Source: Macrococcus sp. DPC7161
Lineage (GTDB): Bacteria > Bacillota > Bacilli > Staphylococcales > Staphylococcaceae
Length of the DNA stretch: 64,000 nucleotides
NCBI RefSeq assembly: GCF_004117835.1
Contig: NZ_SDSC01000002.1
Span: 124,001 to 188,000 of the forward strand
Reading direction: 5' to 3'
The position numbers were made by a program, and so were the translations under genes. The notes below the pieces were generated by a model that did not search any database, was not told the origin of the DNA, and saw only the letters and a program-made list of their open reading frames with translations. Every line of letters starts with the position of its first letter. Position 1 is the first letter of the stretch. Positions 49,078 through 60,317 of the stretch are shown one piece after another.

Positions 49078-50316
49078 TTATTTCATTTGCAATGCGCGTT
49101 TAAAGTTTTTAATTAATCCTTTTTCATAACTAAACACACTGCCTTTATAAATTCGAGCAGCCAACATTAACAATAAGACAATTGTAACGATACAAATGAC
49201 AATCCCTATAATAATCGTCATATCACTTGTTTTTGTAGATGCCGCTCTCAGTAACATGACTTGTGGTGTTAAAAATGGCACATAACTAGAAATTTTAACC
49301 AACATTGTATCTGGTGTTTGTAAACTAAAAATCGTAATGTAAAATGCCGCAATGTTCATAAATGTAACTGGCATAATTGCTTGCCCGATATCTTCAATAC
49401 GATTCGTTAATGCACCTACAATCGTGCTAAATGCAATATACATAATCAATCCTAAAATTAAGAAAATCACCATATAAACAATTAATCGAATATTTTCTGC
49501 TGAGAATTTTAAATCAATCTTATCTAATAATGCATTAATGTCAAATACATACAAGCAAATAACAATTGCTAAACCGATGATAATAATATTCGTAAATGCA
49601 ACTGCAATCATCGCAAGAATCTTAGCCATTAAATGTGTGATTGGCGACACACTCGTAACAATCATCTCAATTAAACGACTCGTTTTCTCTTGTGCAATTT
49701 CTGTTGCAATTTGACTGCCATAGGTCATTGTTATCATAAAGATTAAAAATGCACCTACATAAACAATCCCTTTATTTAAAATAAGACTACTTTCATCAAT
49801 CTTCTTATCTTCTTTAGAAATCACTTTCGTATCTACTTTAGACTGTGCAGTGATTTTTTGTAAGTCTTCTGGTTTAAGATTTAAATTTTGAGCAATGATA
49901 TTACTTTGAAACGTTGTTAATAAAGATTGTACTTTCATCACATCATTATTACCGACATTATCCAATGCATAAATATTAGACTGCATCGTTTGGTCTTTGT
50001 TTACTTTAATTTCAATAAACTTTTTGTAATCTTCGTTCTTAACACCTTTTTCACCTGCAGCAACTGAAGAAACAATTTTATATTTACCTTTTTTCTCTAA
50101 CGCTTCAAATTGCTTTTTAAACTGTGAAGCAATATCTTTTTTCTCAGAATAAATCGCAGTTGTTTCTTGATCACTCTTATCAAAAAATGCAATGATTTTA
50201 TCAATATTACTTAATCCAACAATGATTAAAATTGTAATGACACATTGAATAATAAATGACTTACTAGCAACCTTTTTCCAGTACGTTAACCAAAAACTTG
50301 GGATGAATTTATTCAC
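49078..50316 (-). CDS. ABC-2 permease, NatB-like
   Basis: A permease of about 412 aa: one N-terminal helix (about 20-40), an external domain of about 130 residues, then six helices with AQEKTSRLIEMIVTSVSP before them, the NatB/YhaP-type layout. I prefer GTG 50316 (AGGTG 6 nt upstream, protein starting MNKFIPSF) to the ATG at 50325. Overlaps the ATPase gene slightly. Possibly exports Na+ or a peptide/toxic compound; substrate inferred only. Confidence 0.88.
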   Translation of the reverse strand: MNKFIPSFWLTYWKKVASKSFIIQCVITILIIVGLSNIDKIIAFFDKSDQETTAIYSEKKDIASQFKKQFEALEKKGKYKIVSSVAAGEKGVKNEDYKKFIEIKVNKDQTMQSNIYALDNVGNNDVMKVQSLLTTFQSNIIAQNLNLKPEDLQKITAQSKVDTKVISKEDKKIDESSLILNKGIVYVGAFLIFMITMTYGSQIATEIAQEKTSRLIEMIVTSVSPITHLMAKILAMIAVAFTNIIIIGLAIVICLYVFDINALLDKIDLKFSAENIRLIVYMVIFLILGLIMYIAFSTIVGALTNRIEDIGQAIMPVTFMNIAAFYITIFSLQTPDTMLVKISSYVPFLTPQVMLLRAASTKTSDMTIIIGIVICIVTIVLLLMLAARIYKGSVFSYEKGLIKNFKRALQMK

Positions 50317-51208
50317 GATGTGCACCTACTTTCTCAATAAAGATATCGTTTAACGATGGTTCAGAAACTTCAAACTTAGATACAAAGCCTTTTCTTACAA
50401 CATGATCAAAAACAATTGGCGCAACCGCTTCATTCTCTATTGTCAAACGCACATCATTACGTGTTTGTTTGAATTTAGTCACACCCGGAATATTTGCTAA
50501 GTCACTAAAATCTTGCACACCTTCAATAATGATTTCCTTCTTACCAAAATCTTTTTTCACTTGTTTAATATCACCAGAAACAACTGTTTTACCCTTATTC
50601 AAAATACAAACCGTATCACACATTTCTTCAACATGTTCCATACGATGAGAACTAAAAACAATCGTAGCCCCTTGCTTATTCAAGTCATTTACGGCAGATT
50701 TCAGTAATTCAACATTTACAGGATCAAGGCCACTAAATGGCTCATCCAAAATTAACAATGATGGATTATGAATAATCGCGCCTATCAATTGAATCTTTTG
50801 TTGGTTCCCTTTAGATAAGCTTTCAATTTTCTTATCCATATTCTCAGGCACTTCAAAACGTTCTAACCAATACTTCAAAGCTTTTTCAATATCAGGCTTT
50901 TTCATACCTTTGAGCTGCGCTAAATAATAAATCTGCTCTTTTACCTTTAGTTTGGGATTCAAACCACGCTCTTCAGGTAAATAACCAATGTGATCTGTAA
51001 CAGAATAATCAATCGGTTTACCGTTGTACGTAATATTTCCTTCTGTTTTATCTAATAGCCCTAAAATCATCCTAAATGTCGTCGTCTTACCAGCACCATT
51101 CCCACCTAAAAAACCAAGCATTGCACCTTCTGGTACTTCGACATTTACATTATCCACAGCTGTAAATTGATTAAAACGCTTTGTAACATGTTCTAGTTTT
51201 AACATCAT
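50309..51208 (-). CDS. ABC transporter ATP-binding protein, NatA-like
   Basis: 299-aa ATPase with Walker A GGNGAGKTT, signature LSKGNQQKIQLIGA, Walker B LLILDEPFSGLDP and His-loop FSSHRMEHVEEMC, plus a C-terminal domain of the YhaQ/NatA type. Translationally coupled to the permease. Part of the dnaN-recF insertion block. Confidence 0.92.
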   Translation of the reverse strand: MMLKLEHVTKRFNQFTAVDNVNVEVPEGAMLGFLGGNGAGKTTTFRMILGLLDKTEGNITYNGKPIDYSVTDHIGYLPEERGLNPKLKVKEQIYYLAQLKGMKKPDIEKALKYWLERFEVPENMDKKIESLSKGNQQKIQLIGAIIHNPSLLILDEPFSGLDPVNVELLKSAVNDLNKQGATIVFSSHRMEHVEEMCDTVCILNKGKTVVSGDIKQVKKDFGKKEIIIEGVQDFSDLANIPGVTKFKQTRNDVRLTIENEAVAPIVFDHVVRKGFVSKFEVSEPSLNDIFIEKVGAHRE

Positions 51209-51269
51209 AATCCCCCATTTTATTTTGTCTTTCTGAAATGCACAAAAAACTAATGCTGTTATATAACAA

Positions 51270-52022
51270 TTAGTTGATATACTTTTTCAAATGCTTGTAA
51301 TAAGAATATGTTGAGTAGATTAACATCACTGTAAAACAACACATTGCTAATATTTGATTGTTCTTTGAAATAACTTGATAAAAACTTAATACAATCATAC
51401 TCCCCATAGATAAAAGTATCATTTTTTCATATGATCTATAAAGACTTTGTAACATCATTAGTCGTTCACCATCATCAATATGATCAATTAAGTCATACAT
51501 CGTTCTTTTGTCAGCCCAATCATACGATTCATCGATATTGTAAAAGTACCTAGAATCATCTAGTAAAAGATATAAATTTCTAGTATTAATTACTATAAAT
51601 AGAATTGCGATTACTGCTAAAGTAACGAGTTCGATTATTCTATGTGAACCTAATAGTAAATAAGATGCACTTAAAAACAATGCATTGATGATAATTGCTG
51701 ATGATCCAAATAATTGTGCTTGATAAAATAATCTTAATAATTTCTTATATTCCATCTCTTCAAGTTCAATATTATTTTTAATATCTTGGTTAATAGATTT
51801 TTGCACTTTAAAAAATAATAATTTTGAAATGATTGTTAGGAGTACTGTTAAGAAAAGTGTAATAATAATAAATAACCAAGTCGTATCAATATATTTGTCT
51901 AAATGATGATAAGTGTATAAATCATAGAATAAAGGAATCAATACGCCAAGAATACCTCCAATGACTGCACCAAACATTAAATTTTTGACGATACTTCTTT
52001 TTTTGACGCCTGTTTTTTTCAT
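51270..52022 (-). CDS. DUF3169 family membrane protein
   Basis: 250-aa protein with six predicted membrane helices in three hairpins and a cytoplasmic LEEMEYKKLLRLFYQAQLFG segment. It fits the DUF3169 family, typically encoded with a small XRE regulator, as here (4-nt ATGA overlap). Function unknown. Confidence 0.75.
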   Translation of the reverse strand: MKKTGVKKRSIVKNLMFGAVIGGILGVLIPLFYDLYTYHHLDKYIDTTWLFIIITLFLTVLLTIISKLLFFKVQKSINQDIKNNIELEEMEYKKLLRLFYQAQLFGSSAIIINALFLSASYLLLGSHRIIELVTLAVIAILFIVINTRNLYLLLDDSRYFYNIDESYDWADKRTMYDLIDHIDDGERLMMLQSLYRSYEKMILLSMGSMIVLSFYQVISKNNQILAMCCFTVMLIYSTYSYYKHLKKYIN

Positions 52023-52222
52023 AACTCATCCTCCTCAAAAATAAATACGTTTTCTACAGTTTCATTAAAAATTCTCGCTATTTTAACAGCTGTTAATACA
52101 GACGGCATAAACTCATTTCTTTCAATAAGACTAATCGATTGTCTTGAAATTTTAGCTTTCTTGGCCAGTTCAGTTTGATTTAAACCGTCTCTTGCACGTA
52201 ATTCTTTTAATCGATTTTTCAA
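52019..52222 (-). CDS. XRE family transcriptional regulator
   Basis: 67-aa regulator that is almost only a helix-turn-helix: LNQTELAKKAKISRQSISLI followed by ERNEFMPSVLTAVKIARIF. Likely controls itself and the DUF3169 gene that overlaps it. Confidence 0.88.
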   Translation of the reverse strand: MKNRLKELRARDGLNQTELAKKAKISRQSISLIERNEFMPSVLTAVKIARIFNETVENVFIFEEDEL

Positions 52223-52340
52223 TATAGAATCACTTCCTCCCTATATTTACATATTTAGGTATAATCAAATCATATACAATATCTATCATTTTGACAAGTA
52301 TATTTGTCAAAAATACCAATATATTTTACAAAAAATTAAT

Positions 52341-52376
52341 AAAAGAAGCATCAACAATCATGTTGATGCTTCAAAT
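52341..52376 (-). terminator. dnaN terminator
   Basis: Perfect 12-bp stem GAAGCATCAACA / TGTTGATGCTTC with loop ATCA and T-rich tail on the minus strand. It ends the dnaA-dnaN operon before the inserted block. Confidence 0.85.
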
Positions 52377-52385
52377 TTTATTATA

Positions 52386-53519
52386 TTAATACGTTCTAAT
52401 TGGTAATATCAATTGTACGACATTATCGTCTTCTTCTGGTTTGATGATGAATGGGCGCATTGTGCCAAAGAATTCAACACGTACTTGTTCATCGTCGATG
52501 GCTTTTAACGCATCCATCATATATTTAGAGTTGAAAGAAATCTTCAATCCCTCTCCTGTAAAGGCATTTACCTTTACACCTTCTTTAACTGTACCGATTT
52601 CAGGTGATGTTGATGATAATTCAACAGCATTTTGATCTGCTGATAATTTAATCACATTGTTTCCACCTTCACGTGCTAATAATGAAGCACGGTCAATCGC
52701 ATGGTAGAATTCTCCATTTTGTACATTTACACTTGTTTCAGCACTGTCCGGAAATAGTCTAGAAGTATCTGGATAGTTTCCTTCAAGTAATCTTGAAATA
52801 AAGTTAATGTTACCAACTTTAAATAAAGCTTGGTTTTGTGCAAAGAAAATATCAATTGTTTCATCTGTGTCATCAATGATTTTATTTAATTCAGCCAAAG
52901 CTTTTCCTGGAATAATCACATTGATTTGGTCAATTGTTGAATTTTCTAAAGGTAACTTTCTAAGTGCTAATCGATGTGAGTCTGTTGCTGTACAACTTAA
53001 GATACCATCTTGAATTAACCAGTTCACACCTGTTAATACTGGTCTTGTTTCACTTGTTGAAACTGCAAAGTTCGTTTGACGAATGATATTTTTTAATACT
53101 TTGATTGGTAAAGTAATCACAGATTGTTCACTGACTTGAGGTAATAAAGGATATTGATCTGGATCTAAGCCTGATACATTAAATTCAGATTTTCCTGATT
53201 TAATCAATGCATGGAAATGGTCATCTGTACTAATTGATACTGTGCTTTCAGGTAATTTTTTAATGATTTCAACAAAGAATTTACCTGGTAATACAATTGA
53301 TCCTTTTTCTTCAACTGTTAATACTTCTTCTTGATTGATTTCTGCTGGAATTGTGATTTCAATAGATACTTCAGAATCTGAACCCGTTAATATAATTTTA
53401 TTATCAAGTACTTCCAATTTAATCCCAGTTAAAATTGGTAAAGTTGTTCTTGGAGAAATGGCTTTTAATGTATCGTTTAATTGTGTTAAAAATATATCTC
53501 TTTGGATTGTAAATTTCAT
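52386..53519 (-). CDS. dnaN: DNA polymerase III beta subunit (sliding clamp)
   Basis: 377-aa processivity clamp with three repeated domains; starts MKFTIQRDIFLTQLNDTLKA and ends MRPFIIKPEED..LILPIRTY, with the usual TRPVLTGVNW in domain 2. AAGGAG upstream. Separated from dnaA by about 175 bp that carries DnaA boxes. Confidence 0.97.
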   Translation of the reverse strand: MKFTIQRDIFLTQLNDTLKAISPRTTLPILTGIKLEVLDNKIILTGSDSEVSIEITIPAEINQEEVLTVEEKGSIVLPGKFFVEIIKKLPESTVSISTDDHFHALIKSGKSEFNVSGLDPDQYPLLPQVSEQSVITLPIKVLKNIIRQTNFAVSTSETRPVLTGVNWLIQDGILSCTATDSHRLALRKLPLENSTIDQINVIIPGKALAELNKIIDDTDETIDIFFAQNQALFKVGNINFISRLLEGNYPDTSRLFPDSAETSVNVQNGEFYHAIDRASLLAREGGNNVIKLSADQNAVELSSTSPEIGTVKEGVKVNAFTGEGLKISFNSKYMMDALKAIDDEQVRVEFFGTMRPFIIKPEEDDNVVQLILPIRTY

Positions 53520-53589
53520 AAGTATAAACTCCTTATCAGTCGTTATATTATATATATTATCTTTTTTAAAATCGTAATAATAGTAATAG

Positions 53590-53690
53590 GGCCTGTGAAT
53601 AGGTGGATAAGTTGAGTAAACATAGATGTATCAAGTTATCCACATGTGCATAACTTGTTTACGAATGTGTTTTATTTATCCACATTGTAC
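53590..53690. other. oriC part between dnaA and dnaN (DnaA boxes)
   Basis: Perfect TTATCCACA boxes at 53636-53644 and 53676-53684, plus GTGGATAA near 53603. Second half of a bipartite origin. Confidence 0.8.
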
Positions 53691-53693
53691 ACA

Positions 53694-55025
53694 TTATCCT
53701 GTAATCTCTTTTTCTAGATTTTTTAATTCTTGTTTAAGTAAACTGTCTTGTTCAATTTGTTTTTTAATTTTTTCATGTGCATGAATGACTGTTGTATGAT
53801 CACGGCCACCAAATTCTTCACCAATTTTCGGTAAAGAGAAATCTGTTAATTCACGCGCTAAATACATTGCGATTTGTCTAGGGAATGCAATGGATTTTGT
53901 ACGTTTTTTAGCACTAAAATCTTCTAATCTTACATTATAGTAACTGCCTACGATGGTTTGAATATCTTGAATGGTGATTTTCTTAGGCTTTGATGTTTGT
54001 ATGATATCTTTCAATGCCTCTGCAACCAAATCAGGTGTTAATTCACGTTTAACGAGCTTAGAGTATGCAGAAACACGTGTTAATGCGCCTTCAAGTTCAC
54101 GAATGTTTGAATGAATTTGATTTGCAATGTAAAGCATTGCTTCATTCGGAATATCAATATTTTCTTCTTCTGATTTCTTACGTAAAATTGCGATACGCGT
54201 TTCTAAATCAGGTGGTGTGACATCCGTAATTAATCCCCATTCAAAGCGTGAACGTAAACGATCTTCTAGAGTAGGAATTTCTTTAGGTGCACGGTCACTT
54301 GAAATGACAATTTGTTTATTATTTTGATGAAGTTCATTGAAAGTATGGAAAAATTCTTCTTGTGTAGATTCTTTTCCAGCTAAAAATTGAATATCATCGA
54401 TTAATAATACATCCACATTACGGTACTTTGATCTGAATGCTTCAGTTTTGTTGTCTCGAATGGAATTAATAAATTCATTTGTAAATTTCTCACTTGATGT
54501 ATAAACAACTTTGGCATTTTCTTTATGTTCCATAACATAATGACCAATGGCATGCATTAAGTGTGTTTTTCCTAATCCAACACCACCATAAATAAATAGT
54601 GGGTTATATGCATTCGCTGGTGACTCAGCTACTGCTAGGCTTGCTGCGTGACTGAAGCGATTACCGCTCCCAATGACAAATGTGTCGAATGTGTTATCCA
54701 CATTAAGTTGGTTCGGCAAAATTTCATTTGATTTTGGTGTAGGCTCTTCTTTAGGTTTTGGAATATCTTCTAAAGGTTCATCTGCAGAAACGACTTTTAC
54801 AGTTAATACTTCACCAATCGTTTCACTTACTGCTTGTTGAATGGTATCTAAATAATTATCACTCAACCATTTGGCAAAAAATGTAGAGCTTGCTTCAATA
54901 ATAATAAGTTGACTTGTGATTGATTTGACTTTAGTCCCTTTAAACCAGGTTTCAAAGCTTGGATTTGACACTTTTAGTTGGATATTATCTAGTACTTTGC
55001 TCCAGATTTCTTCTAAACCACTCAT
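53694..55025 (-). CDS. dnaA: Chromosomal replication initiator DnaA
   Basis: 443-aa initiator. Domain I begins [18 protein letters not shown]+ domain has Walker [17 protein letters not shown] and Walker [13 protein letters not shown]; domain IV has the DnaA signature [16 protein letters not shown] chose ATG 55025 with GAGG upstream; the open frame extends 56 codons further but through oriC DnaA boxes. Confidence 0.98.
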   Translation of the reverse strand: MSGLEEIWSKVLDNIQLKVSNPSFETWFKGTKVKSITSQLIIIEASSTFFAKWLSDNYLDTIQQAVSETIGEVLTVKVVSADEPLEDIPKPKEEPTPKSNEILPNQLNVDNTFDTFVIGSGNRFSHAASLAVAESPANAYNPLFIYGGVGLGKTHLMHAIGHYVMEHKENAKVVYTSSEKFTNEFINSIRDNKTEAFRSKYRNVDVLLIDDIQFLAGKESTQEEFFHTFNELHQNNKQIVISSDRAPKEIPTLEDRLRSRFEWGLITDVTPPDLETRIAILRKKSEEENIDIPNEAMLYIANQIHSNIRELEGALTRVSAYSKLVKRELTPDLVAEALKDIIQTSKPKKITIQDIQTIVGSYYNVRLEDFSAKKRTKSIAFPRQIAMYLARELTDFSLPKIGEEFGGRDHTTVIHAHEKIKKQIEQDSLLKQELKNLEKEITG

Positions 55026-55495
55026 AAAAAATCCTCTTTCTATATGTTTAAATTTGAAATATACACAAAAAAACGGCCTGTGGATAACACAATTCACAGA
55101 AGTGACTAACTTTATCCACAAGCTATGCACATTTTGTGGATAAACATACTTTTTTTCTAGTTTTCCACAATAAATATATTTGAATTTTAACAAATAAACA
55201 TAAGAATATCAACAGTTTTATAGAGTTATCCACAAAGTTATACTTATGCAATTAAATTTTATAAACGAGGTGTGAAATTGTGGATGAATGGTGAAAATCA
55301 AATGGACGATTGAAAAATAGTATTTTGTTATCCACAAAATTAAACACTATCACTGTGGATAATTGGGATAAGTCTCTTTTTTAAGTTATGAATTTAATGT
55401 TGATTTCGATACGTAATTTTGTTATACTTCAGTAGTTACTGAAAATCACTAGACGAGAATCGATAGATGAAATATAAATAATGGAGGTGTTTTAA
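55026..55495. other. Replication origin oriC upstream of dnaA
   Basis: 470 bp without a gene. Perfect DnaA boxes at 55079-55087, 55112-55120, 55135-55143, 55226-55234, 55328-55336 and 55354-55362, and variants at 55161-55169 and 55279-55287. AT-rich stretches around 55165-55260 could be the unwinding element. Genes diverge from here (dnaA left, rpmH right), and coding strands lead away from it on both sides. Confidence 0.93.
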
Positions 55496-55633
55496 GTGGT
55501 AAAACGTACTTATCAACCAAATAAACGTAAACATAGTAAAGTTCACGGTTTCCGTGCACGTATGAGCACAAAAAACGGCCGTAAAGTATTAGCGCGTCGT
55601 CGTGCAAAAGGAAGAAAAGTATTATCAGCTTAA
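55496..55633 (+). CDS. rpmH: 50S ribosomal protein L34
   Basis: A very basic 45-aa protein, [18 protein letters not shown] onward, the complete L34. GTG start with GGAGG upstream. First gene right of oriC. Confidence 0.97.
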   Translation: MVKRTYQPNKRKHSKVHGFRARMSTKNGRKVLARRRAKGRKVLSA

Positions 55634-55661
55634 GATCACTGAGTATTCAGTGGTCTTTTTA
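55634..55661 (+). terminator. Terminator/attenuator after rpmH
   Basis: Stem GATCACTGA / TCAGTGGTC plus T run between rpmH and rnpA. Confidence 0.8.
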
Positions 55662-55736
55662 TTTTGTTTAAAATAGGCATTACTTCTAGTATAATGAATC
55701 AAAAGGTGCAATTATAAAAAAAAGTGAGTGAACGTA

Positions 55737-56084
55737 TTGGAAAAAGCATACCGAATTAAAAGAAACGAAGACTTTCAGGCGGTCTATAAAAAAGGACAAT
55801 CTGTAGCAAACAGACAATTTATTGTATACCGTTATAAAGGTACAGACTTGGACCACTTTAGAATTGGTATATCTGTATCTAAAAAAATCGGGAATGCTGT
55901 TACGAGAAACCGCATAAAAAGAGCTATTCGTGAAACATTTAAAGTGTACAAAGAAGATATGGTTGCGATGGATTTCATTATTATTGCGAGAAAACCTGCT
56001 GCAGAGATGACTGTTGCAGAAATTCACAAAAGCCTCACACACGTTTTAAAAATTGCTAAAGGGTTTAATAAAAAAATGAATTAG
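55737..56084 (+). CDS. rnpA: Ribonuclease P protein component
   Basis: 115-aa basic protein partner of the RNase P RNA for tRNA 5' processing. Signature GNAVTRNRIKRAIRE and start MEKAYRIKRNEDFQ. I chose TTG 55737, the start matching family length; GTG 55728 would add three residues. Confidence 0.93.
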   Translation: MEKAYRIKRNEDFQAVYKKGQSVANRQFIVYRYKGTDLDHFRIGISVSKKIGNAVTRNRIKRAIRETFKVYKEDMVAMDFIIIARKPAAEMTVAEIHKSLTHVLKIAKGFNKKMN

Positions 56085-56099
56085 CTAGGAGGAAAGCTT

Positions 56100-56945
56100 G
56101 TGTTAGAACAAAGATATCAAGCAGAAACTGTTGAAACAGCCGTACAAATGGGATTAAAAGATTTAAATCTTTCCGAGTCAGAAGTAAAAATTGAAGTGCT
56201 CAATCCAGGTAAAAAAGGATTTTTAGGTTTTGGTAAAGCTTTGGCAGAAGTGAATTTGGTTGTTATTGATCCAAAGTTAAAAAAATATGAATCCATCGCA
56301 AGCTTAAAAGCGAGAACTTCAAAAGTGAATGATGTGGAATTTACTGAACATACAGTATCTAATGAAACAAATGATGTTAAAGCGGATGAAAAAGTCAATC
56401 TTGTGACTGAAGCTGTTGCCCCAGAAGCACCGATTGAAAATATCATTGAAACACCGGTAGAAGAGACGATTGTTACTGAAAATAAAAATACTGAAAACAC
56501 AAGTATTGAAGCAACTAAAAACTATGTTGAAATGATTATTAAAGCAATGGGTTATGAAGTTGAATCAACGGTTGAGAAAAAATCTTCTAATGAAATTTTA
56601 ATTAATTTAAATTCTAAAGATGCCTCTCGCATTATTGGTAAACGTGGTCAAATTTTAAATAGTCTTCAAGTACTCGCACAAAATTACTTCAATCAACTTG
56701 AAAAAGGCTACTCAATTGTGACACTAGATATCGAAAATTATCGTGAAAAACGTCGTGAAACACTTCAAACGTTAGCTTTGAACATGTCGAAAAAAGCGAT
56801 TAATACGAATAAACCTGTTAAATTTGAGCCAATGCCATCGTATGAACGTAAAATCATGCATCAAATTTTAGCAAATATCGAAAATATTGAAACATACTCA
56901 GAAGGTCGTGAACCTCATCGTTATCTTGTTATCAAAGCAAGATAA
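56100..56945 (+). CDS. jag: RNA-binding protein Jag/KhpB
   Basis: 281-aa protein: Jag_N domain (residues 1-50, with GKKGFLGFGKALAEV), an acidic linker, a KH domain with IIGKRGQILNSLQVLAQNY (about 180-198) and a C-terminal R3H domain (YREKRRETL, EGREPHRY). Regulates RNA stability and cell elongation in relatives. No yidC gene lies between rnpA and jag, unlike Bacillus. Confidence 0.92.
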   Translation: MLEQRYQAETVETAVQMGLKDLNLSESEVKIEVLNPGKKGFLGFGKALAEVNLVVIDPKLKKYESIASLKARTSKVNDVEFTEHTVSNETNDVKADEKVNLVTEAVAPEAPIENIIETPVEETIVTENKNTENTSIEATKNYVEMIIKAMGYEVESTVEKKSSNEILINLNSKDASRIIGKRGQILNSLQVLAQNYFNQLEKGYSIVTLDIENYREKRRETLQTLALNMSKKAINTNKPVKFEPMPSYERKIMHQILANIENIETYSEGREPHRYLVIKAR

Positions 56946-56995
56946 TCATGATTTAAGCAATCATCATTATATAAAAATCACATTATGATATATTA

Positions 56996-57022
56996 GGGTT
57001 TGAGATTATTGGTCTCAGACCC
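56996..57022 (+). other. Hairpin before mnmE
   Basis: GGGTTTGAGA pairs with TCTCAGACCC (one mismatch). No T run follows, so it is a structured leader or weak attenuator rather than a clear terminator. Confidence 0.4.
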
Positions 57023-57047
57023 AAAGTTCGTTTAAGGAGGGATTCAT

Positions 57048-58427
57048 ATGGAATTTGATACAATTACGAGCATTTCGACGCCAATGGGTGAAGGTGCGAT
57101 TGCAATTGTAAGATTAACTGGTCCAGACGCAATTCAAATTGCAGATGGTTTGTATAAAGGAAAAAAAGCATTATCAGAAGTCGATTCTCATACTATCAAT
57201 TATGGTCATATTTATGATCCTGAAACAGACGAATTGGTTGAAGAGGTCATGATTGCCATAATGCGTGCACCAAGAACATATACAAGAGAAGATGTTGTTG
57301 AAATTAACTGTCATGGGGGAATCATGACGGTCAATCGTATATTAGAACTTACTTTAAATCAAGGTGCAAGACTGGCTGAACCAGGTGAATTTACAAAACG
57401 TGCATTTTTAAATGGTCGAATTGATTTATCCCAAGCTGAAGGTATTATGGATTTCATTCGTTCAAAAACAGATCGTGCAAGTAAAGTTGCGATGAGTCAA
57501 ATGGATGGAAGATTGAGTGTTTTGATTAAATCATTACGACAATCAATTTTAGAAATTTTAGCACAAGTAGAAGTAAATATTGATTATCCAGAATATGATG
57601 ATGTTGAAGAAGCGACAACAAAGTTTTTATTAGAAGAAGCACAAAAAATTAAACACAGCATTGAATCACTTCTTGAAACAAGTCATCAAGGAAAAATATT
57701 ACGTGAAGGATTGTCAACGGTCATTGTCGGTAAACCGAATGTTGGTAAGTCATCAATGTTAAATAATTTAATTCAAGACAATAAAGCGATTGTGACAGAA
57801 ATTGCGGGAACAACACGTGATGTATTAGAAGAATATGTGAATGTACGTGGTGTGCCACTTAGACTTGTAGACACTGCAGGTATTCGTGAAACAGAAGATA
57901 TTGTGGAAAAAATCGGTGTCGAAAGAAGTAGAGAAGCATTAAGTAAAGCGGATTTAATTTTATATGTATTAAATTATAATGAACCGTTAACAGAAGAAGA
58001 TTATCAATTAGCTAATATCATTCAATCTGAAGATGTGATAGTTATAATCAATAAAACGGATTTAGAACAACGATTAGATATTGAAGCGGTCAAACAGATG
58101 ATGGGGGATGCACCTATTGTTGAAACATCGATGGTTTCTCAATCAGGTATTGATCAATTAGAAGAAAAAATTAGCGCAATGTTCTTTAGTGGCCAAGTTA
58201 TGAATCAAGATATGACTTATGTTTCTAATGCGAGACATATCAGTTTATTAAAAGATGCAAGAAAGTCAATTGATGACGCTATTAGTGCTGCTGAGATGGA
58301 TGTACCTATAGATATGGTACAAATAGATTTAATAAAAACATGGGAATTGCTAGGTGAAGTCATTGGTGAAGAAGTTTCTGATAGCTTAATCGATCAGTTG
58401 TTTAGTCAATTCTGCTTAGGTAAATAA
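57048..58427 (+). CDS. mnmE: tRNA-modification GTPase MnmE
   Basis: 459-aa GTPase working with MnmG at the wobble uridine (5-carboxymethylaminomethyl). N-terminal tetrahydrofolate domain; G motifs [17 protein letters not shown]; ends with the C-terminal FCLGK Cys motif. Strong AAGGAGG. Confidence 0.97.
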   Translation: MEFDTITSISTPMGEGAIAIVRLTGPDAIQIADGLYKGKKALSEVDSHTINYGHIYDPETDELVEEVMIAIMRAPRTYTREDVVEINCHGGIMTVNRILELTLNQGARLAEPGEFTKRAFLNGRIDLSQAEGIMDFIRSKTDRASKVAMSQMDGRLSVLIKSLRQSILEILAQVEVNIDYPEYDDVEEATTKFLLEEAQKIKHSIESLLETSHQGKILREGLSTVIVGKPNVGKSSMLNNLIQDNKAIVTEIAGTTRDVLEEYVNVRGVPLRLVDTAGIRETEDIVEKIGVERSREALSKADLILYVLNYNEPLTEEDYQLANIIQSEDVIVIINKTDLEQRLDIEAVKQMMGDAPIVETSMVSQSGIDQLEEKISAMFFSGQVMNQDMTYVSNARHISLLKDARKSIDDAISAAEMDVPIDMVQIDLIKTWELLGEVIGEEVSDSLIDQLFSQFCLGK

Positions 58428-58442
58428 TTAGGAGGAAATCAC

Positions 58443-60317
58443 TTGGAACAAAAATATGATGTCATCGTTGTTGGTGCTGGTCATGCTGGTGTAGAAGCTG
58501 GCCTTGCAAGTGCAAGAAAAGGTGCCAAGACGTTAATGTTAACCATCAGTTTAGATTCAGTTGCCTTTATGCCTTGTAATCCATCTGTCGGTGGACCAGC
58601 TAAAGGAATCGTAGTAAGAGAAATTGATGCATTAGGTGGCCAAATGGCCAAAACAATCGACAAAACGCATATTCAAATGCGTATGCTTAATACAGGTAAA
58701 GGTCCTGCTGTTCGTGCATTACGTGCACAAGCAGATAAAGTATTGTATCAAGAAGAAATGAAACGTGTTATTGAAAAAGAACCTAATCTTGATATTATGC
58801 AAGGTATGGTTGAACGATTAATTATTGAAGATGACAAAGTTGTCGGTGTTGAAACGGTTATCGGTACAACGTATTTAGCAGATGCAGTTGTCCTTACAAC
58901 AGGAACATTTTTACGTGGAGAAATTATTTTAGGTAAAATTAAATACTCATCTGGTCCAAACCATCAAATGCCATCTATTAAATTAGCGGATCATTTACGT
59001 GAATTAGGTTTTGATATTGTTCGTTTTAAAACGGGAACACCACCTCGTGTTAATGGAGATTCTATTGATTATTCTAAAACTGAAATTCAACCTGGTGATG
59101 AAGTGCCACGTGCATTCAGTTATGAAACAACAGAATTTATATTAGATCAATTGCCATGTTGGTTAACTTATACGAACGATAAGACGCATCAAATCATTGA
59201 TGATAATTTACATTTATCTGCAATGTATTCAGGTATGATTAAAGGTACTGGTCCAAGATATTGTCCATCGATTGAAGATAAATTTGTAAGATTTAATGAT
59301 AAACCACGTCATCAAATTTTCTTAGAACCAGAAGGACGCAATACATCAGAAGTTTATGTACAAGGTTTATCTACGAGTCTTCCTGAGCATGTACAACGTC
59401 AAATGTTACAATCTATCCCTGGTTTAGAGAAAGCGGATATGATGCGTGCAGGTTATGCCATTGAATACGATGCTATTGTACCAACACAACTTTGGCCAAC
59501 TTTAGAAACTAAGAAAATTCAAGGTTTATATACTGCTGGCCAAATAAACGGTACAAGTGGTTATGAAGAAGCGGCTGGCCAAGGATTGATGGCGGGAATT
59601 AACGCAGCAGCTAAAGTATTAGGTCATGAAGAGTTGATATTAGGTAGACACGAAGCATATATTGGTGTATTAATCGATGATTTAGTGACGAAAGGGACAA
59701 ATGAGCCATATCGTTTATTAACAAGTCGTGCAGAACATCGTTTATTATTACGTCACGATAATGCGGATTTACGATTAACTGAAATCGGTAAAGAAATTGG
59801 ACTTATTAGCGATGCACGTTATCAAAAATTCTTAACGAAAAAAGAAAATATTGCCGAGGAAATAAAACGTTTCTCAAATACACGTATTAAACCAAATGAA
59901 AAAACACAAAGTTTAATTGCTGAACGTGGTGGGACAGCATTGAAAGATGGTATTTTAGCCATTGATTTATTGCGTCGTCCTGAGATGGATTATGCTTCTG
60001 TAGCATCATTATTGGATGAACAACCATTTGTTTCTGAAGATGTGCAAGAGCAAGTAGAAATTCAAACAAAATATGAAGGTTATATTCAAAAATCATTACA
60101 ACAAGTTGAAAAAGTAAAACGTATGGAAAATAAAAAAATCCCAGAAAACATTGATTATGATGATATCCATAGTTTAGCAACAGAAGCGCGTGAAAAATTA
60201 AAAGAGGTAAAACCTTTAAGTATTGCACAAGCGTCAAGAATTTCAGGGGTTAACCCAGCGGATATTTCAATCTTACTTGTTTACATTGAACAAGGGAAAA
60301 TCAAAAAGGTGAACTAA
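58443..60317 (+). CDS. mnmG: tRNA uridine-5-carboxymethylaminomethyl modification enzyme MnmG
   Basis: 624-aa FAD enzyme. Dinucleotide motif [19 protein letters not shown] at the N-terminus, [20 protein letters not shown], and the C-terminal MnmE-binding helical domain. TTG start with AGGAGG. 15 nt after mnmE. Confidence 0.97.
   Translation: MEQKYDVIVVGAGHAGVEAGLASARKGAKTLMLTISLDSVAFMPCNPSVGGPAKGIVVREIDALGGQMAKTIDKTHIQMRMLNTGKGPAVRALRAQADKVLYQEEMKRVIEKEPNLDIMQGMVERLIIEDDKVVGVETVIGTTYLADAVVLTTGTFLRGEIILGKIKYSSGPNHQMPSIKLADHLRELGFDIVRFKTGTPPRVNGDSIDYSKTEIQPGDEVPRAFSYETTEFILDQLPCWLTYTNDKTHQIIDDNLHLSAMYSGMIKGTGPRYCPSIEDKFVRFNDKPRHQIFLEPEGRNTSEVYVQGLSTSLPEHVQRQMLQSIPGLEKADMMRAGYAIEYDAIVPTQLWPTLETKKIQGLYTAGQINGTSGYEEAAGQGLMAGINAAAKVLGHEELILGRHEAYIGVLIDDLVTKGTNEPYRLLTSRAEHRLLLRHDNADLRLTEIGKEIGLISDARYQKFLTKKENIAEEIKRFSNTRIKPNEKTQSLIAERGGTALKDGILAIDLLRRPEMDYASVASLLDEQPFVSEDVQEQVEIQTKYEGYIQKSLQQVEKVKRMENKKIPENIDYDDIHSLATEAREKLKEVKPLSIAQASRISGVNPADISILLVYIEQGKIKKVN

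Noticed and set aside
53694-55193. Longer dnaA reading from 55193
   Set aside because: The extra 56 residues would be encoded by oriC DnaA boxes and do not resemble DnaA; ATG 55025 with GAGG fits the family.
55686-56042. Minus-strand frame of 118 aa
   Set aside because: Antisense shadow of rnpA, which has the RNase P signature.
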